A stretch of DNA of 64,000 bases, taken from positions 1,736,001 through 1,800,000 of the forward strand of contig NZ_CP151997.1 of the NCBI RefSeq assembly GCF_038595005.1. Reading direction: 5' to 3'. Position numbers and translations under genes: made by a program. Below, piece after piece: positions 1 to 8,011 of this stretch. Source of the stretch: Chryseomicrobium sp. FSL W7-1435. GTDB lineage: Bacteria; Bacillota; Bacilli; Bacillales_A; Planococcaceae. Every line of letters begins with the position of its first letter. Positions within the stretch are counted from its first letter, which is position 1. The notes below the pieces were generated by a model. That model saw only the letters and a program-made list of their open reading frames with translations, was not told the DNA's origin and did not search any database.

Positions 1-347
1 TTCAATGAAGAATCTGTAGAAGCACTTTGTCCTAAAATTACGTCACGAACTTTTACATCTTTTTGAATAGCTCCGCAAGTACCTACACGAATTAATTTTT
101 GAACATCATATTCTTGCATTAATTCTGTTACGTAAATAGCGATAGATGGTACACCCATACCTGTACCTTGTACAGAAATGCGTTTTCCTTTGTATGTCCC
201 TGTGTAACCGAACATGTTTCGAACTTCATTATATTGAACAACATCTTCTAAAAATGTTTCAGCAATATACTTGGCACGCAATGGATCTCCTGGAAGTAAA
301 ATTGTATCTGCAATTTCACCTTTTTTAGCACTAATATGAACACTCAT
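1..347 (-). CDS. deoD: Purine nucleoside phosphorylase DeoD (C-terminus outside window)
   Basis: The first 115 residues of a hexameric purine nucleoside phosphorylase, which splits purine (deoxy)ribonucleosides with phosphate into base and (deoxy)ribose-1-phosphate in cytosolic salvage. Landmarks fall where the E. coli-type enzyme has them: His4, the [13 protein letters not shown] loop with Gly20 and Arg24, Arg43 for phosphate binding, and the [16 protein letters not shown] and RVGTCGAI segments. The ATG follows a GAGGT ribosome site. The gene runs off the left edge, so its end and downstream partner are unknown. It follows yozE by 68 nt but has its own promoter. Confidence 0.96.
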   Translation of the reverse strand, partial: MSVHISAKKGEIADTILLPGDPLRAKYIAETFLEDVVQYNEVRNMFGYTGTYKGKRISVQGTGMGVPSIAIYVTELMQEYDVQKLIRVGTCGAIQKDVKVRDVILGQSASTDSSL

Positions 348-380
348 GTTTGTAACCTCATTTCTTTAACGTATAAATTA

Positions 381-409
381 ATGATACATAGTTTAAGCTC
401 TGATTGCAA
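381..409 (-). promoter_or_regulatory. Predicted sigma-A promoter of deoD
   Basis: On the minus strand TTGCAA (409-404) and TATCAT (386-381) are separated by exactly 17 nt, about 34 nt upstream of the deoD start. This suggests deoD is transcribed separately from the operon ending in yozE. Assigned by pattern only. Confidence 0.6.
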
Positions 410-415
410 TTCAAG

Positions 416-634
416 TTATCGTCGCGCTTGGTATTCTTCCCAAAGTTCGTCAAAAATAGATGCAGGCATGTCTTCATCTGCCTGCATCTCAATATAATTC
501 GAGAGTTCGTAAAAGTCGTTGGTACCTTTTGGAAAGTCGTGTAAAGAGAAAACACGGTCGGCAAATCGGTGTTTACCATCCATGTGACTCCCCCCACGAT
601 AGCGGAGAACAAATTGATAAAATGAAACCTTCAT
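416..634 (-). CDS. yozE: YozE family protein (UPF0346)
   Basis: A 72-residue cytosolic protein matching the YozE/UPF0346 family by its SFYQFVLRYRG start, a DFPK motif and the ending with DELWEEYQARR. The family has a small helical fold and no settled biochemical role. Translation starts at ATG behind AGGAGTGGAGAG, 12 nt after the msrB stop, so it is probably the last gene of the ypjP-thyA-...-msrB run. Length is normal for the family. An overlapping longer frame at 358-612 is a shadow. Confidence 0.85.
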   Translation of the reverse strand: MKVSFYQFVLRYRGGSHMDGKHRFADRVFSLHDFPKGTNDFYELSNYIEMQADEDMPASIFDELWEEYQARR

Positions 635-646
635 CTCTCCACTCCT

Positions 647-1072
647 TTATTCAAAACTAGATAAATACTCTCCGTATCCTTCTTTTTCAAGGTCTTCTTT
701 AGGCACGAAACGAAGGGCCGCAGAGTTTATGCAGTAGCGAAGACCCGTGGATTCTTTCGGACCGTCTGGGAATACATGTCCCAAATGGGAGTCAGCTGTT
801 TTGCTGCGAACTTCTACTCTGCGCATCCCAAAGCTATCATCAAACTCTTCTATAACCTCTGGAGCATCAATGGGCTGCGTGAAACTTGGCCAACCGCATC
901 CTGCATCATATTTGTCTTTTGAATGGAACAACGGTTTTCCAGAGACGATATCCACATAGATACCTTGTGAAAAATGTTGATCGAATTCATTTTGGTGAGG
1001 TGGTTCCGTTCCATTCTCCTGTGTCACATGGTATTGCATTGGAGTTAATTTCTCGCGTAAATTATCCTTCAA
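647..1072 (-). CDS. msrB: Peptide methionine (R)-S-oxide reductase MsrB
   Basis: Reduces the R-epimer of methionine sulfoxide in proteins, repairing oxidative damage in the cytosol with thioredoxin as reductant. The 141-residue protein shows GCGWPSF (58-64, resolving Cys59), SHLGHVF (95-101) and RYCINS with nucleophile Cys114. The two CxxC pairs of the zinc-binding subgroup are absent. The start is TTG, chosen because a perfect AAGGAGGG lies 7 nt before it and no ATG is near. It overlaps the end of msrA by 11 nt, so the two repair enzymes are translationally coupled and cover both sulfoxide epimers. Confidence 0.96.
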   Translation of the reverse strand: MKDNLREKLTPMQYHVTQENGTEPPHQNEFDQHFSQGIYVDIVSGKPLFHSKDKYDAGCGWPSFTQPIDAPEVIEEFDDSFGMRRVEVRSKTADSHLGHVFPDGPKESTGLRYCINSAALRFVPKEDLEKEGYGEYLSSFE

Positions 1073-1589
1073 AATAATCCCTCCTTAATTTTTCCACAAA
1101 GTTCTTTCTTCCTGAGCCTGTGAAAAAGCGCTCGTAGTGCCCGCTATTCTTTTTATAGTAATCTTGGTGATAGTCTTCCGCCATGTAAAATGCGGACGCC
1201 GGAAGTAGTTTAACAGCTACCTTTTTAGTAAAAACATCTGATTCCAGACGATTCATGACAGTTTCAGCCACTTCTTTTTGTTCCTCATCGTGATAGAAGA
1301 TAGCTGTTTGATAGGACTTCCCACGATCAAAAAACTGACCACCCTCATCAAAAGGATCAACATTTTGGAAGTAAATTTCTACAATTTGTTCGTATGAGAA
1401 TTTCTCAGGGTCAAAGGTAATTTGTACAGCTTCGTAATGGCCAGTCGTTTCTGAACAGACTTGTTCATAGGTTGGGTTTTCAACATGCCCACCCGTATAG
1501 CCAGAAACTACTTTTTCAATGCCATCATACTGGTCAAACGGCTTGACCATACACCAGAAGCATCCACCTGCAAATGTAGCTTGTTGCAT
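1062..1589 (-). CDS. msrA: Peptide methionine (S)-S-oxide reductase MsrA
   Basis: Reduces the S-epimer of methionine sulfoxide. GGCFWC near the N-terminus carries the nucleophilic Cys; [22 protein letters not shown] and [11 protein letters not shown] are family signatures. Two ATG codons lie six bases apart. The second (1589) is preferred because GGGGG sits 7 nt before it, whereas it almost touches the first (1595). This gives 175 residues, the usual size. The gene follows ypmS by 14 nt and overlaps msrB, matching a co-transcribed msrA-msrB pair. Confidence 0.96.
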   Translation of the reverse strand: MQQATFAGGCFWCMVKPFDQYDGIEKVVSGYTGGHVENPTYEQVCSETTGHYEAVQITFDPEKFSYEQIVEIYFQNVDPFDEGGQFFDRGKSYQTAIFYHDEEQKEVAETVMNRLESDVFTKKVAVKLLPASAFYMAEDYHQDYYKKNSGHYERFFTGSGRKNFVEKLRRDYFEG

Positions 1590-1603
1590 ATCCATTCCCC
1601 CTA

Positions 1604-2179
1604 TTATTGATTTGTAGGTATAGTAACCGACAAAATAATTTCGTCATTTTCTAAATCAATCTTTTGAGCACGAATATCGAAATCTCCGTCGATTGGGAGA
1701 CCCTCTAAATCTATAAAGACAGACTCATCCGCAGGGCTCACGACCATCCAGTTGGGAAGATCTACTGAATCCCTCAACAACTTCAACACTTGTTCAGGTG
1801 GAATGGAGAGTTGCCCAATGTCCACTTGATTTTGTTTCAGTTGAATATTCCCATCCTCTTGTACAATAGGATCAAAATACATTTGAACGGGAATTGTTAA
1901 ACTAAATACAGTCAATTCAGAAGTAAGAGCAATCTTTTCCTCCACTTCCAACTGCAATGGGATTGCCTGTCCACTTACAGCTTCTTGAATATATTTGTTG
2001 GCCAAAGCTTCAAAATCAGATTTGGAAGTTTCAACAAAAAGTTGCCCACCTTGTTCAGGCGAACCACGTTCAGCTAAAGAATAGCTTTCTGGTGTGGTCA
2101 TAAGTAAACTGCTGACCCAAATAATAGCAACTGCTATAAGTACTACCAATCCTATAAATGCTATTTTCCATTTATTCAT
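1604..2179 (-). CDS. ypmS: YpmS family membrane-anchored protein (DUF2140)
   Basis: A 191-residue protein with one N-terminal membrane segment (about residues 7-28, IAFIGLVVLIAVAIIW) followed by an extracytoplasmic domain rich in beta-strand-like stretches. It matches YpmS by length and by its position between the GDSL lipase gene ypmR and msrA. The start ATG has AAAGGGA about 10 nt upstream and lies 4 nt after the ypmR stop. The function of the family is not established; the context suggests a cell-envelope role linked to YpmR (inference). Confidence 0.8.
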   Translation of the reverse strand: MNKWKIAFIGLVVLIAVAIIWVSSLLMTTPESYSLAERGSPEQGGQLFVETSKSDFEALANKYIQEAVSGQAIPLQLEVEEKIALTSELTVFSLTIPVQMYFDPIVQEDGNIQLKQNQVDIGQLSIPPEQVLKLLRDSVDLPNWMVVSPADESVFIDLEGLPIDGDFDIRAQKIDLENDEIILSVTIPTNQ

Positions 2180-2183
2180 TGTC

Positions 2184-3002
2184 TCACGTCCCTTTCACAT
2201 ACAATTCCCCATTAGTTTCTTCGATAAAACCACAGCTTTCCATTGTCCGAATCATGCGATTTGTAATCAACTCGTAACCTCTGCCATTCGGATGAAAGAA
2301 ATCAGTATGGTACACGAGATTGGTATTAGTGTAGAACAGATCTTGCACGGGTACGTAACAAGTTGATTCAAAATCAAAAAGTGTCCTCTCCATCGTCGTA
2401 TTCCAGTCCGTGATGATAGATTCAACTTCTTGAGATTCTATTGTGATAAGAGAAAAGGGATTGTATAGACCCAGCGCTATAATTGGCGCTTGGGGGTTTA
2501 AGGCACGTACATAATCTACGATATGGTAATAACGAGATTCATAGTTAAGACGTTCTTCCTCAAACGCATCAAGCTGTAAAGAGAATAAGTCTCGCTTAAT
2601 TATTTTCATTACATCATTCCCACCGATTGATAGAAAGATGTGACTTGCTTCTGAAATTTCATCATCGAGACTTCCACTTGATAATAAGGTCAGTAGTTGA
2701 TCGCTGCGACGGCCACGCTTAGCGGTATTGATTAAATCAATTTTATCAACCTGTTCTCCTTGTAGAAGTTCATCCTTCACACGACCTATGTAGCCGTCTC
2801 GCTTCAGTTCATCCCCAACACCAACAGTTAGAGAGTCCCCTAATCCTAAAAATAATAAATTATCTGGAAAGACAGCATAAGGAACCTGGTATCTGACAGG
2901 TTCCTCACGTTCTTTCGTTTGAAATACTGGTTTGATGACTAACGAACTACAGCCACTTAAAACAAGTAAAAGAAATAGGGCTAGCACTACAATTTTTTTC
3001 AC
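2184..3002 (-). CDS. ypmR: SGNH/GDSL-type lipase or acylhydrolase lipoprotein, YpmR-like
   Basis: A 272-residue secreted lipoprotein. A Lys-rich start and hydrophobic stretch end in a lipobox, LVLSGC. The SGNH hydrolase family shows block I FLGLGDSLTVG (nucleophile Ser), an SIGGNDV block with the oxyanion Gly/Asn, and a C-terminal DFFHPN with the catalytic Asp/His pair. Start: GTG at 3002 behind GGAAGG, giving a clean signal peptide. A longer frame from 3041 would add 13 unlikely residues and overlap degV. The substrate is unknown for the family; it is coupled with ypmS. Confidence 0.85.
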   Translation of the reverse strand: MKKIVVLALFLLLVLSGCSSLVIKPVFQTKEREEPVRYQVPYAVFPDNLLFLGLGDSLTVGVGDELKRDGYIGRVKDELLQGEQVDKIDLINTAKRGRRSDQLLTLLSSGSLDDEISEASHIFLSIGGNDVMKIIKRDLFSLQLDAFEEERLNYESRYYHIVDYVRALNPQAPIIALGLYNPFSLITIESQEVESIITDWNTTMERTLFDFESTCYVPVQDLFYTNTNLVYHTDFFHPNGRGYELITNRMIRTMESCGFIEETNGELYVKGT

Positions 3003-3006
3003 TTTG

Positions 3007-3849
3007 TTAACCTTCCAATAAGTACATGAATCCAATAGCACCTGGACCAGTATGAGTTGAAATGACAGGCGTAGTATAAGACATTTTCACATCTTCAAAC
3101 CCGGATTCTTCAATTGCTTCTTTTAAAGGGTTTGCCATTTGAAAACCTTCAGCTTGTGCAATACCAACTGCTTTAATGGGTTGCGTAGCTGAATCCTTTG
3201 AATATTCATTAAGTAGATAACTGACCACTTGCTTGTAACTACGAGCTTTTGCAATCGGTGTATATTCGCCATTTGCAAGAGAGGCAATTGGTTTAATGGA
3301 AAGTAGAGAACCCATCATTGCTTGCCCTTTACCGATGCGCCCACCCTTAACCAAATTATCTAAAGTATCCACAACTACAAATAGACGAGTATTCTTTCGA
3401 ACGACTTCTAACCGTGCTACGATTTCATCCATGTTTTTTCCTTCACGTACAAGTTTAGCAGCTTCTCTCACTTGAAATGCAAGAGCATGTGAGATAAAAC
3501 GCGAATCGATAACAGTTACATCTACGTCTGTCATATTAGCAGCTGCTTCTGCCGATTTTACAGTTCCACTCATGCCGCCTGTCATGTGAATGGAAAGAAT
3601 TTGAGAACCATCTTTACCAAGTTCCTCATAAATCTCTTGGAAAGTTCCTGCGGCAGGTTGAGAAGATTTCGGTAATTCTTTTGAAGATCTCATTTTCTCG
3701 ATAAACTCCTGAGCTGAAATAGTAACTCCGTCTAGAAAGTCTTGACCATCTATGTGTATTGTCAAGGGAACGACAGTAATACCAAGTTCACCCACAACAG
3801 ACTGAGGTAGCTCAGCTGTTGAATCCGTTACTATTTTTATAGTTGTCAT
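3007..3849 (-). CDS. DegV family fatty-acid-binding protein (FakB-like)
   Basis: A 280-residue DegV/EDD-fold protein. Such proteins bind a fatty acid and, as FakB, present it to the FakA kinase to make acyl-phosphate for phospholipid synthesis. Signatures are KIVTDSTAELP at the N-terminus, SIHMTGGMSGTVKSA in the lipid-binding region and VIDSRFISHALAFQV. Its start overlaps the end of the acyltransferase gene by 4 nt. That pairing supports a shared role in phospholipid acylation (inference). Which FakB-type ligand it prefers cannot be read from sequence. Confidence 0.88.
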   Translation of the reverse strand: MTTIKIVTDSTAELPQSVVGELGITVVPLTIHIDGQDFLDGVTISAQEFIEKMRSSKELPKSSQPAAGTFQEIYEELGKDGSQILSIHMTGGMSGTVKSAEAAANMTDVDVTVIDSRFISHALAFQVREAAKLVREGKNMDEIVARLEVVRKNTRLFVVVDTLDNLVKGGRIGKGQAMMGSLLSIKPIASLANGEYTPIAKARSYKQVVSYLLNEYSKDSATQPIKAVGIAQAEGFQMANPLKEAIEESGFEDVKMSYTTPVISTHTGPGAIGFMYLLEG

Positions 3850-4598
3850 CGAGACGCCTCCTCAAGTATCAATCTTGCATTCGTAATGCTTTGTTGCACA
3901 CGTTCTCTGAACTCATCTGTTGATTCACCTTCTAAAATCTGAACAGGTTTTAATACGTGCACCTTTACATGGGCAGGTGTTACTCGGTTGTTTTGTTGCT
4001 CCATTAATTGAGAGGTGCCATAAATGGCAATCGGGACTACGGGAACATTGGCTCGGGAGGCAATGCGAACAAATCCAGCTTTAAATTCTTGAACGCCTTG
4101 CCCTTTCGAGCGAGTTCCTTCAGGAAATAATAGCAAAGAATGACCCTGTTGTAAGCTAATTGAACTATCTTCAATGGATTTCATTGCACTGCGACGATTA
4201 GCACGGTCGATAAAAACGCAATTCATCTCCGTCATCCAGTCAGCTATAAAGGGAATTTTTTTCACTTCTACTTTTGAAAGAAACCCGAATGGTTTTTGAA
4301 TCGTGGCAATAAGAACCGGAATATCAAAGTTACCTTCGTGGTTGGCAATAAGAAGGACGGCACCTTCAGGGAGATTCTCTGCCCCCGTCAGTTCAACTGT
4401 AGCACCAGCTTTTTTTAAAATATTTTTTGCCCATGAACGAGGTGTTTCATAAACCAACTCATCATAGTCAGCTGTAGATAAAGTAGCTTTTTTCTTTTGC
4501 AACTGCTTTAAGCGAATTAATTTTGTGGGAATGAACCCTATTATATAACTATAAGTTACGAGACTTCTTAGCAAGTTATTCACTGGCCTTTCTAACAT
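3846..4598 (-). CDS. 1-acyl-sn-glycerol-3-phosphate acyltransferase (PlsC family)
   Basis: Adds the second acyl chain to lysophosphatidic acid at the membrane in phosphatidic acid synthesis. The 250-residue sequence has the NHEGNFD (H-x4-D) catalytic motif, the FPEGTRSKG substrate-binding motif and the later VPIAIYG block. The start is uncertain: ATG at 4598 overlaps dfrA by 23 nt and has no clear ribosome site, while GTG at 4583 has AAAGG only 3 nt away. The equivalent position next to dfrA in B. subtilis holds ypkP, also a PlsC-family gene. Confidence 0.9.
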   Translation of the reverse strand: MLERPVNNLLRSLVTYSYIIGFIPTKLIRLKQLQKKKATLSTADYDELVYETPRSWAKNILKKAGATVELTGAENLPEGAVLLIANHEGNFDIPVLIATIQKPFGFLSKVEVKKIPFIADWMTEMNCVFIDRANRRSAMKSIEDSSISLQQGHSLLLFPEGTRSKGQGVQEFKAGFVRIASRANVPVVPIAIYGTSQLMEQQNNRVTPAHVKVHVLKPVQILEGESTDEFRERVQQSITNARLILEEASR

Positions 4599-5061
4599 AG
4601 CGTTGATACGTGTAAGAAACCCCTGAAGAGGATGACTTTTTTTCAGATTGCCACTCTAAATGCCAATCCGAATAAGCTGGAAAGTATGTATCACCCGTAT
4701 AGCTTTGATGAATTTGAGTAATCAACAACTCGTCGGCTGTTTCCAAATGATCTTTAAAAACCTGTGCACCACCAATAACCATGATATCGCTATTTTGCTG
4801 CTTCGCAAAAGCTATTCCATCTTCATAGGAATGAAAAACGTGAATTCCCTCTGCAGTGTAATCTTCGTTTCGAGTAATCACAATGTTTTCTCTACCAGGC
4901 AACGGTCGACCTATAGATTCAAATGTATTTCTGCCCATAACTATTGGTTTCCCAAGAGTCATCTTTTTAAAATAGGCAAGGTCTTCAGGAATATGCCACG
5001 GCATTTTGTTTTCATAACCAATCACTCGGTTTTCATCGTGCGCTACGATAAATGAAATCAT
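4576..5061 (-). CDS. dfrA: Dihydrofolate reductase
   Basis: NADPH-dependent reduction of dihydrofolate to tetrahydrofolate, the partner reaction of thymidylate synthase. The 161 residues include the catalytic Asp27 in PWHIPEDL, NADPH-contacting GKPIVMGRNTFESIG and the MVIGGAQVF segment. ATG follows AAGGAG. It starts 11 nt after thyA, giving the classical thyA-dfrA coupling. I see no feature that by itself predicts antifolate resistance. Confidence 0.97.
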   Translation of the reverse strand: MISFIVAHDENRVIGYENKMPWHIPEDLAYFKKMTLGKPIVMGRNTFESIGRPLPGRENIVITRNEDYTAEGIHVFHSYEDGIAFAKQQNSDIMVIGGAQVFKDHLETADELLITQIHQSYTGDTYFPAYSDWHLEWQSEKKSSSSGVSYTYQRYVRKASE

Positions 5062-5072
5062 AACATTTCTCC

Positions 5073-6011
5073 TTAAACAGCAATTTCGGCTTGGATGCGA
5101 GGATGCGGATCATACCCGATAATTTTTATGTCATCACTCGTCATCTCAAAGATGGATTTAGAGGAAAGCTCTAAAGTCGGCAAGGGTCTAGCCTCTCTAG
5201 TGAGTAGTTCGTTCACTTGATCCAAATGATTTGTATAGAGATGAGCATCGCCTAACGTGTGCACAAACTCTCCTACTTGGAGGTTTGTCTCCTGTGCAAT
5301 CAAATGTACCAGTAATGCGTAGGAAGCGATGTTAAAAGGTACGCCTAAAAAGACATCGGCACTTCTTTGATATAACTGACACGATAGCTTGTTGTCTTGT
5401 ACATAAAACTGCATAAACGAGTGACAAGGAGGTAGAGCCATGTCTTCTACTTCGGCAGGGTTCCAGGCCGTCACAATGTGTCGTCTCGAATGAGGTGTGT
5501 GTTGTATAGAGTGAATGACGGATTGTATTTGATCGAACATCTTACCATCGGCACCTTCCCACGCACGCCATTGTCTGCCATAGACAGGTCCAAGTTCCCC
5601 GTATTTAGCCGCAAATTCGTCATCCACTTTGATGCGAGCTATAAAGTCATTCATTTGTTCTGTGTAGAGCTCTTTGAATGCTTCGTCTTTCGTTGCTCGA
5701 ATACCAAAATTCTTCATGTCAGGTCCGCTATACTCTTCACTAGAAATCCATTTTTCAAATGCCCACTCATTCCAAATATGGTTATTTTGAAGGATTAATG
5801 TTTGAACATTCGTGTCTCCTTTAAGGAACCACAATAGCTCGCTGACTATTAATTTAAAAGAAGTACGCTTAGTAGTCAGTAAAGGGAATCCTTCTGCTAA
5901 ATTAAAGCGCATTTGGTAGCCAAAAACGCTTAAAGTGCCAACTCCAGTTCGGTCTTCCCGCTTGTGGCCATTTGTTACTATGTATTTGCATAACTCATGA
6001 TATTGTTTCAT
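5073..6011 (-). CDS. thyA: Thymidylate synthase ThyA (long form)
   Basis: Methylates dUMP to dTMP using methylene-tetrahydrofolate. The catalytic loop [11 protein letters not shown] has Cys196, and [10 protein letters not shown] and [10 protein letters not shown] are phosphate and dUMP contacts. At 312 residues it is about 50 longer than the 264-residue E. coli form. The extra segment (roughly residues 81-135) is the small-domain insertion known from Lactobacillus and Staphylococcus enzymes. ATG behind AGGAG; 12 nt after ypjP and 11 nt before dfrA. Confidence 0.97.
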   Translation of the reverse strand: MKQYHELCKYIVTNGHKREDRTGVGTLSVFGYQMRFNLAEGFPLLTTKRTSFKLIVSELLWFLKGDTNVQTLILQNNHIWNEWAFEKWISSEEYSGPDMKNFGIRATKDEAFKELYTEQMNDFIARIKVDDEFAAKYGELGPVYGRQWRAWEGADGKMFDQIQSVIHSIQHTPHSRRHIVTAWNPAEVEDMALPPCHSFMQFYVQDNKLSCQLYQRSADVFLGVPFNIASYALLVHLIAQETNLQVGEFVHTLGDAHLYTNHLDQVNELLTREARPLPTLELSSKSIFEMTSDDIKIIGYDPHPRIQAEIAV

Positions 6012-6023
6012 GTAAACACTCCT

Positions 6024-6560
6024 TTAAGATAGCCATTTTGGAGGCGTATTCTTAGACCAATAAATTTCACCGATATCTTGGTGTGAACTGAATTGATCCG
6101 ATGCTGTATGGTAGTGGAATGTAAAGTAATACCCTTCTTGAGGACGTTTTTCAACTCGAACATGAGCTCTTAAAATATCTTCATTAGTCGAAGCGTCATA
6201 AAGATGAAAAATCTTTTCTCCATAATCTCCAGAAGGTTTGTGTGAAATAGCAGATGTAGACGTGGCTAGCTGTTCAATTTTTTGTTGATAGGCAGGGAAA
6301 ATTTCTTTCGCGTATCGTTCCTGTATACGTGGTTGTATTTTTGCGCCAAACTTCAAGTCACTTTGTTGCTGTGCTTGCGTTAACAGGTCTTCTAAATCGA
6401 TTGGAGCTTGCAGGACATGAACTTCACTGTAGCGATTTTCTTCTATCTCAAATACTGAGTTCCATATCTCATGTGATGGTGTTATAACACCGAATGTAAC
6501 TACTGCGACTAATGCGGCTAAAAACTTCTTAATGAATACCGACAAAACATTCCCACCCAT
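6024..6560 (-). CDS. ypjP: YpjP-like secreted or membrane-anchored protein
   Basis: A protein of about 178 residues matching YpjP: a hydrophobic N-terminal segment, a LKFGAKIQPRI block, an EKIFHLYDASTNEDILRAHV block and a conserved FHYHT...IYWSKNTPPKW end. Its place directly before thyA is also that of B. subtilis ypjP. The start is uncertain: ATG at 6560 is given; TTG at 6545 behind GGTGGG is a good alternative; ATG at 6611 would add an unlikely hydrophilic leader. Function is unknown; the N-terminus suggests export or anchoring. Confidence 0.75.
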   Translation of the reverse strand: MGGNVLSVFIKKFLAALVAVVTFGVITPSHEIWNSVFEIEENRYSEVHVLQAPIDLEDLLTQAQQQSDLKFGAKIQPRIQERYAKEIFPAYQQKIEQLATSTSAISHKPSGDYGEKIFHLYDASTNEDILRAHVRVEKRPQEGYYFTFHYHTASDQFSSHQDIGEIYWSKNTPPKWLS

Positions 6561-6689
6561 CCGTAACATTTTTGAAACATCTTTTTGGAGATTACAGGAC
6601 AAAGACTTCATTCTTTTCTGATTTCATTGTACAATAAGAAACATCGACATGTCACAAAAACACTTTTTTACAAAAGGAGAGATTGTCAA

Positions 6690-6767
6690 ATGAGCTTAGG
6701 AATTGTCATTGGAATTGGATATTTGCTTCTTTTAGGATACCTTACTTCCCTTAACTTCACTCATTAA
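6690..6767 (+). CDS. Small hydrophobic peptide, 25 residues, predicted single membrane span
   Basis: A short frame starting at ATG 6690 behind AAAAGGAGA (6673-6681), a strong ribosome site 8 nt upstream. It encodes MSLGIVIGIGYLLLLGYLTS plus five residues (LNFTH): nearly all of it could form one membrane helix with a short polar C-terminus. It is divergent from ypjP and is followed 6 nt later by a strong terminator, so it looks like a complete minimal gene. I do not recognise a family. It could be a small membrane regulator; its reality rests on the ribosome site and terminator. Confidence 0.5.
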   Translation: MSLGIVIGIGYLLLLGYLTSLNFTH

Positions 6768-6773
6768 TAAACA

Positions 6774-6804
6774 GACCCAGCTGAAAAATCAGCTGGGTCA
6801 TTTT
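6774..6804. terminator. Bidirectional rho-independent terminator
   Basis: A perfect 11-bp stem, GACCCAGCTGA (6774-6784) with TCAGCTGGGTC (6789-6799) around an AAAA loop, followed by ATTTTTATA on the plus strand. It ends the small peptide gene. On the minus strand it sits just after the methyltransferase stop at 6804 and probably ends that operon too. Confidence 0.85.
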
Positions 6805-7577
6805 TATAGAGTCAACACACCGAAATGAAATTTTGAAGATTTTCTGTGAAGCTGTTCAAAACCGTATTGATTGAACAATTCACTGGTAAAATGGGCTTTC
6901 AAAACTACACGACGCCTCGCAACACGAACCGCTTCCTTCACCCACTCCTGGGTCAGTTGATCAGTGGCCGCAAACTTCTTATGTGTTTGAAAATTTGTCG
7001 ATTCCTCAATTTCCTGTTCAAACATGGGATCAATATAAACCACGTCATAGGAATTGTCTGCTTGGTTCTTTAAGAAATCTACAGCATCTCCTTGTGAAAA
7101 AATTATCCTCTTGAGAGCTTCATTTAATTCTGCGAACCGAAGATCTGTAGTAAATTGACTTCTTTCGAATAAGAATGCAAGGATAGCTGACTTTTCAACA
7201 GCAAACACTTGACCCTCTTTTCCGACTGCTAAACTCGCCATCAAACAATCAGATCCAAAACCGAACGTGCAGTCTAAGAAAGAATCTCCTCGTTTTAAAT
7301 CCACTGCTTCGATAAAAGGCTCTCGTTCACCAAGTTTCCAGCGTTTATATCGGAACATAGCGGTTCCAGGGTGATAGGCGTAACGATTCCCCTCTTTGTT
7401 TTGTGCTTCCCAACCTGTAGCGGTCCATACAAACAGAGTCTCATAATGGCCCCAAACCTGCTGTAAAGAGTTATCTTTTCGTTCAATGTAAGGAAGGGAG
7501 AGCTCATCGGCAATCTTTTTTGCATGCGCTCTCTTTTCTTGAGTCATTTTAGCGGAAGTAGTAATAGCTACTTTCAT
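6804..7577 (-). CDS. Putative class I SAM-dependent methyltransferase
   Basis: A 257-residue protein with a Rossmann-type methyltransferase core: FLDCTFGFGSDCLMAS (motif I, about residues 100-115), VFAVEKSAILAFLF (motif II) and VVYIDPMF, a (D/N)PP-like catalytic motif IV. The overall arrangement resembles RsmJ-like and YpiP-type proteins, suggesting an RNA substrate, but the target is not known. Start ATG overlaps the brxA stop (ATGA), so it is translationally coupled and is last in the ypgQ-ABC-F-ypgR-brxA operon. Confidence 0.78.
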   Translation of the reverse strand: MKVAITTSAKMTQEKRAHAKKIADELSLPYIERKDNSLQQVWGHYETLFVWTATGWEAQNKEGNRYAYHPGTAMFRYKRWKLGEREPFIEAVDLKRGDSFLDCTFGFGSDCLMASLAVGKEGQVFAVEKSAILAFLFERSQFTTDLRFAELNEALKRIIFSQGDAVDFLKNQADNSYDVVYIDPMFEQEIEESTNFQTHKKFAATDQLTQEWVKEAVRVARRRVVLKAHFTSELFNQYGFEQLHRKSSKFHFGVLTL

Positions 7578-8011
7578 TGACTTTGCAGTTGCTCTAGAAC
7601 TCCCTGAATATGATCAACAATCGCTTCTTTTGGGAAGTTCTCAATTTGTTCTCTAGGAATAAAGTAAGCAAGTTGACCGTCTTTCCAGAAAGCCATGGAA
7701 GGAGAGCTAGGTGGTACATCTGAAAAATAGTTGCGCATAGTTTCGGTAGCCTCTTGGTCTTGTCCTGCAAAGACTGTAACAAGATGGTCCGGTTTATGCG
7801 CTACATTTGTAACCGCCTCAACTGCGGCTGGTCTAGCAAGACCTGCTGCACAGCCGCATACTGAATTAATAACGATTAACGATAAACCTGTAGCTGAATT
7901 CATGTGTCCATCGACTTGATCAGCTGTTGTTAATTCTGTAAAACCATGTCCAACTAATTCTTTACGCATTGGTTCGACTAGTTCTCTCATATATTCTTCA
8001 TAAGCATTCAT
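7574..8011 (-). CDS. brxA: Bacilliredoxin BrxA (YphP family)
   Basis: A thiol-disulfide protein that removes bacillithiol from S-bacillithiolated proteins after oxidative stress. The CGC active site lies in VCGCAAGLARPA, and VTVFAGQD and PPSSPSMA are strongly conserved in YphP. The start at 8011 has AAGGAGG 7 nt upstream, giving 145 residues; an upstream in-frame ATG at 8056 lacks this support. The start overlaps the ypgR stop (ATGA). It implies a bacillithiol-using organism, as expected for Bacillales. Confidence 0.93.
   Translation of the reverse strand: MNAYEEYMRELVEPMRKELVGHGFTELTTADQVDGHMNSATGLSLIVINSVCGCAAGLARPAAVEAVTNVAHKPDHLVTVFAGQDQEATETMRNYFSDVPPSSPSMAFWKDGQLAYFIPREQIENFPKEAIVDHIQGVLEQLQSQ

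Noticed and set aside
358-612. An 84-codon minus-strand frame overlapping yozE
   Set aside because: yozE in another frame has family similarity and a good ribosome site, and this frame runs through the deoD promoter.
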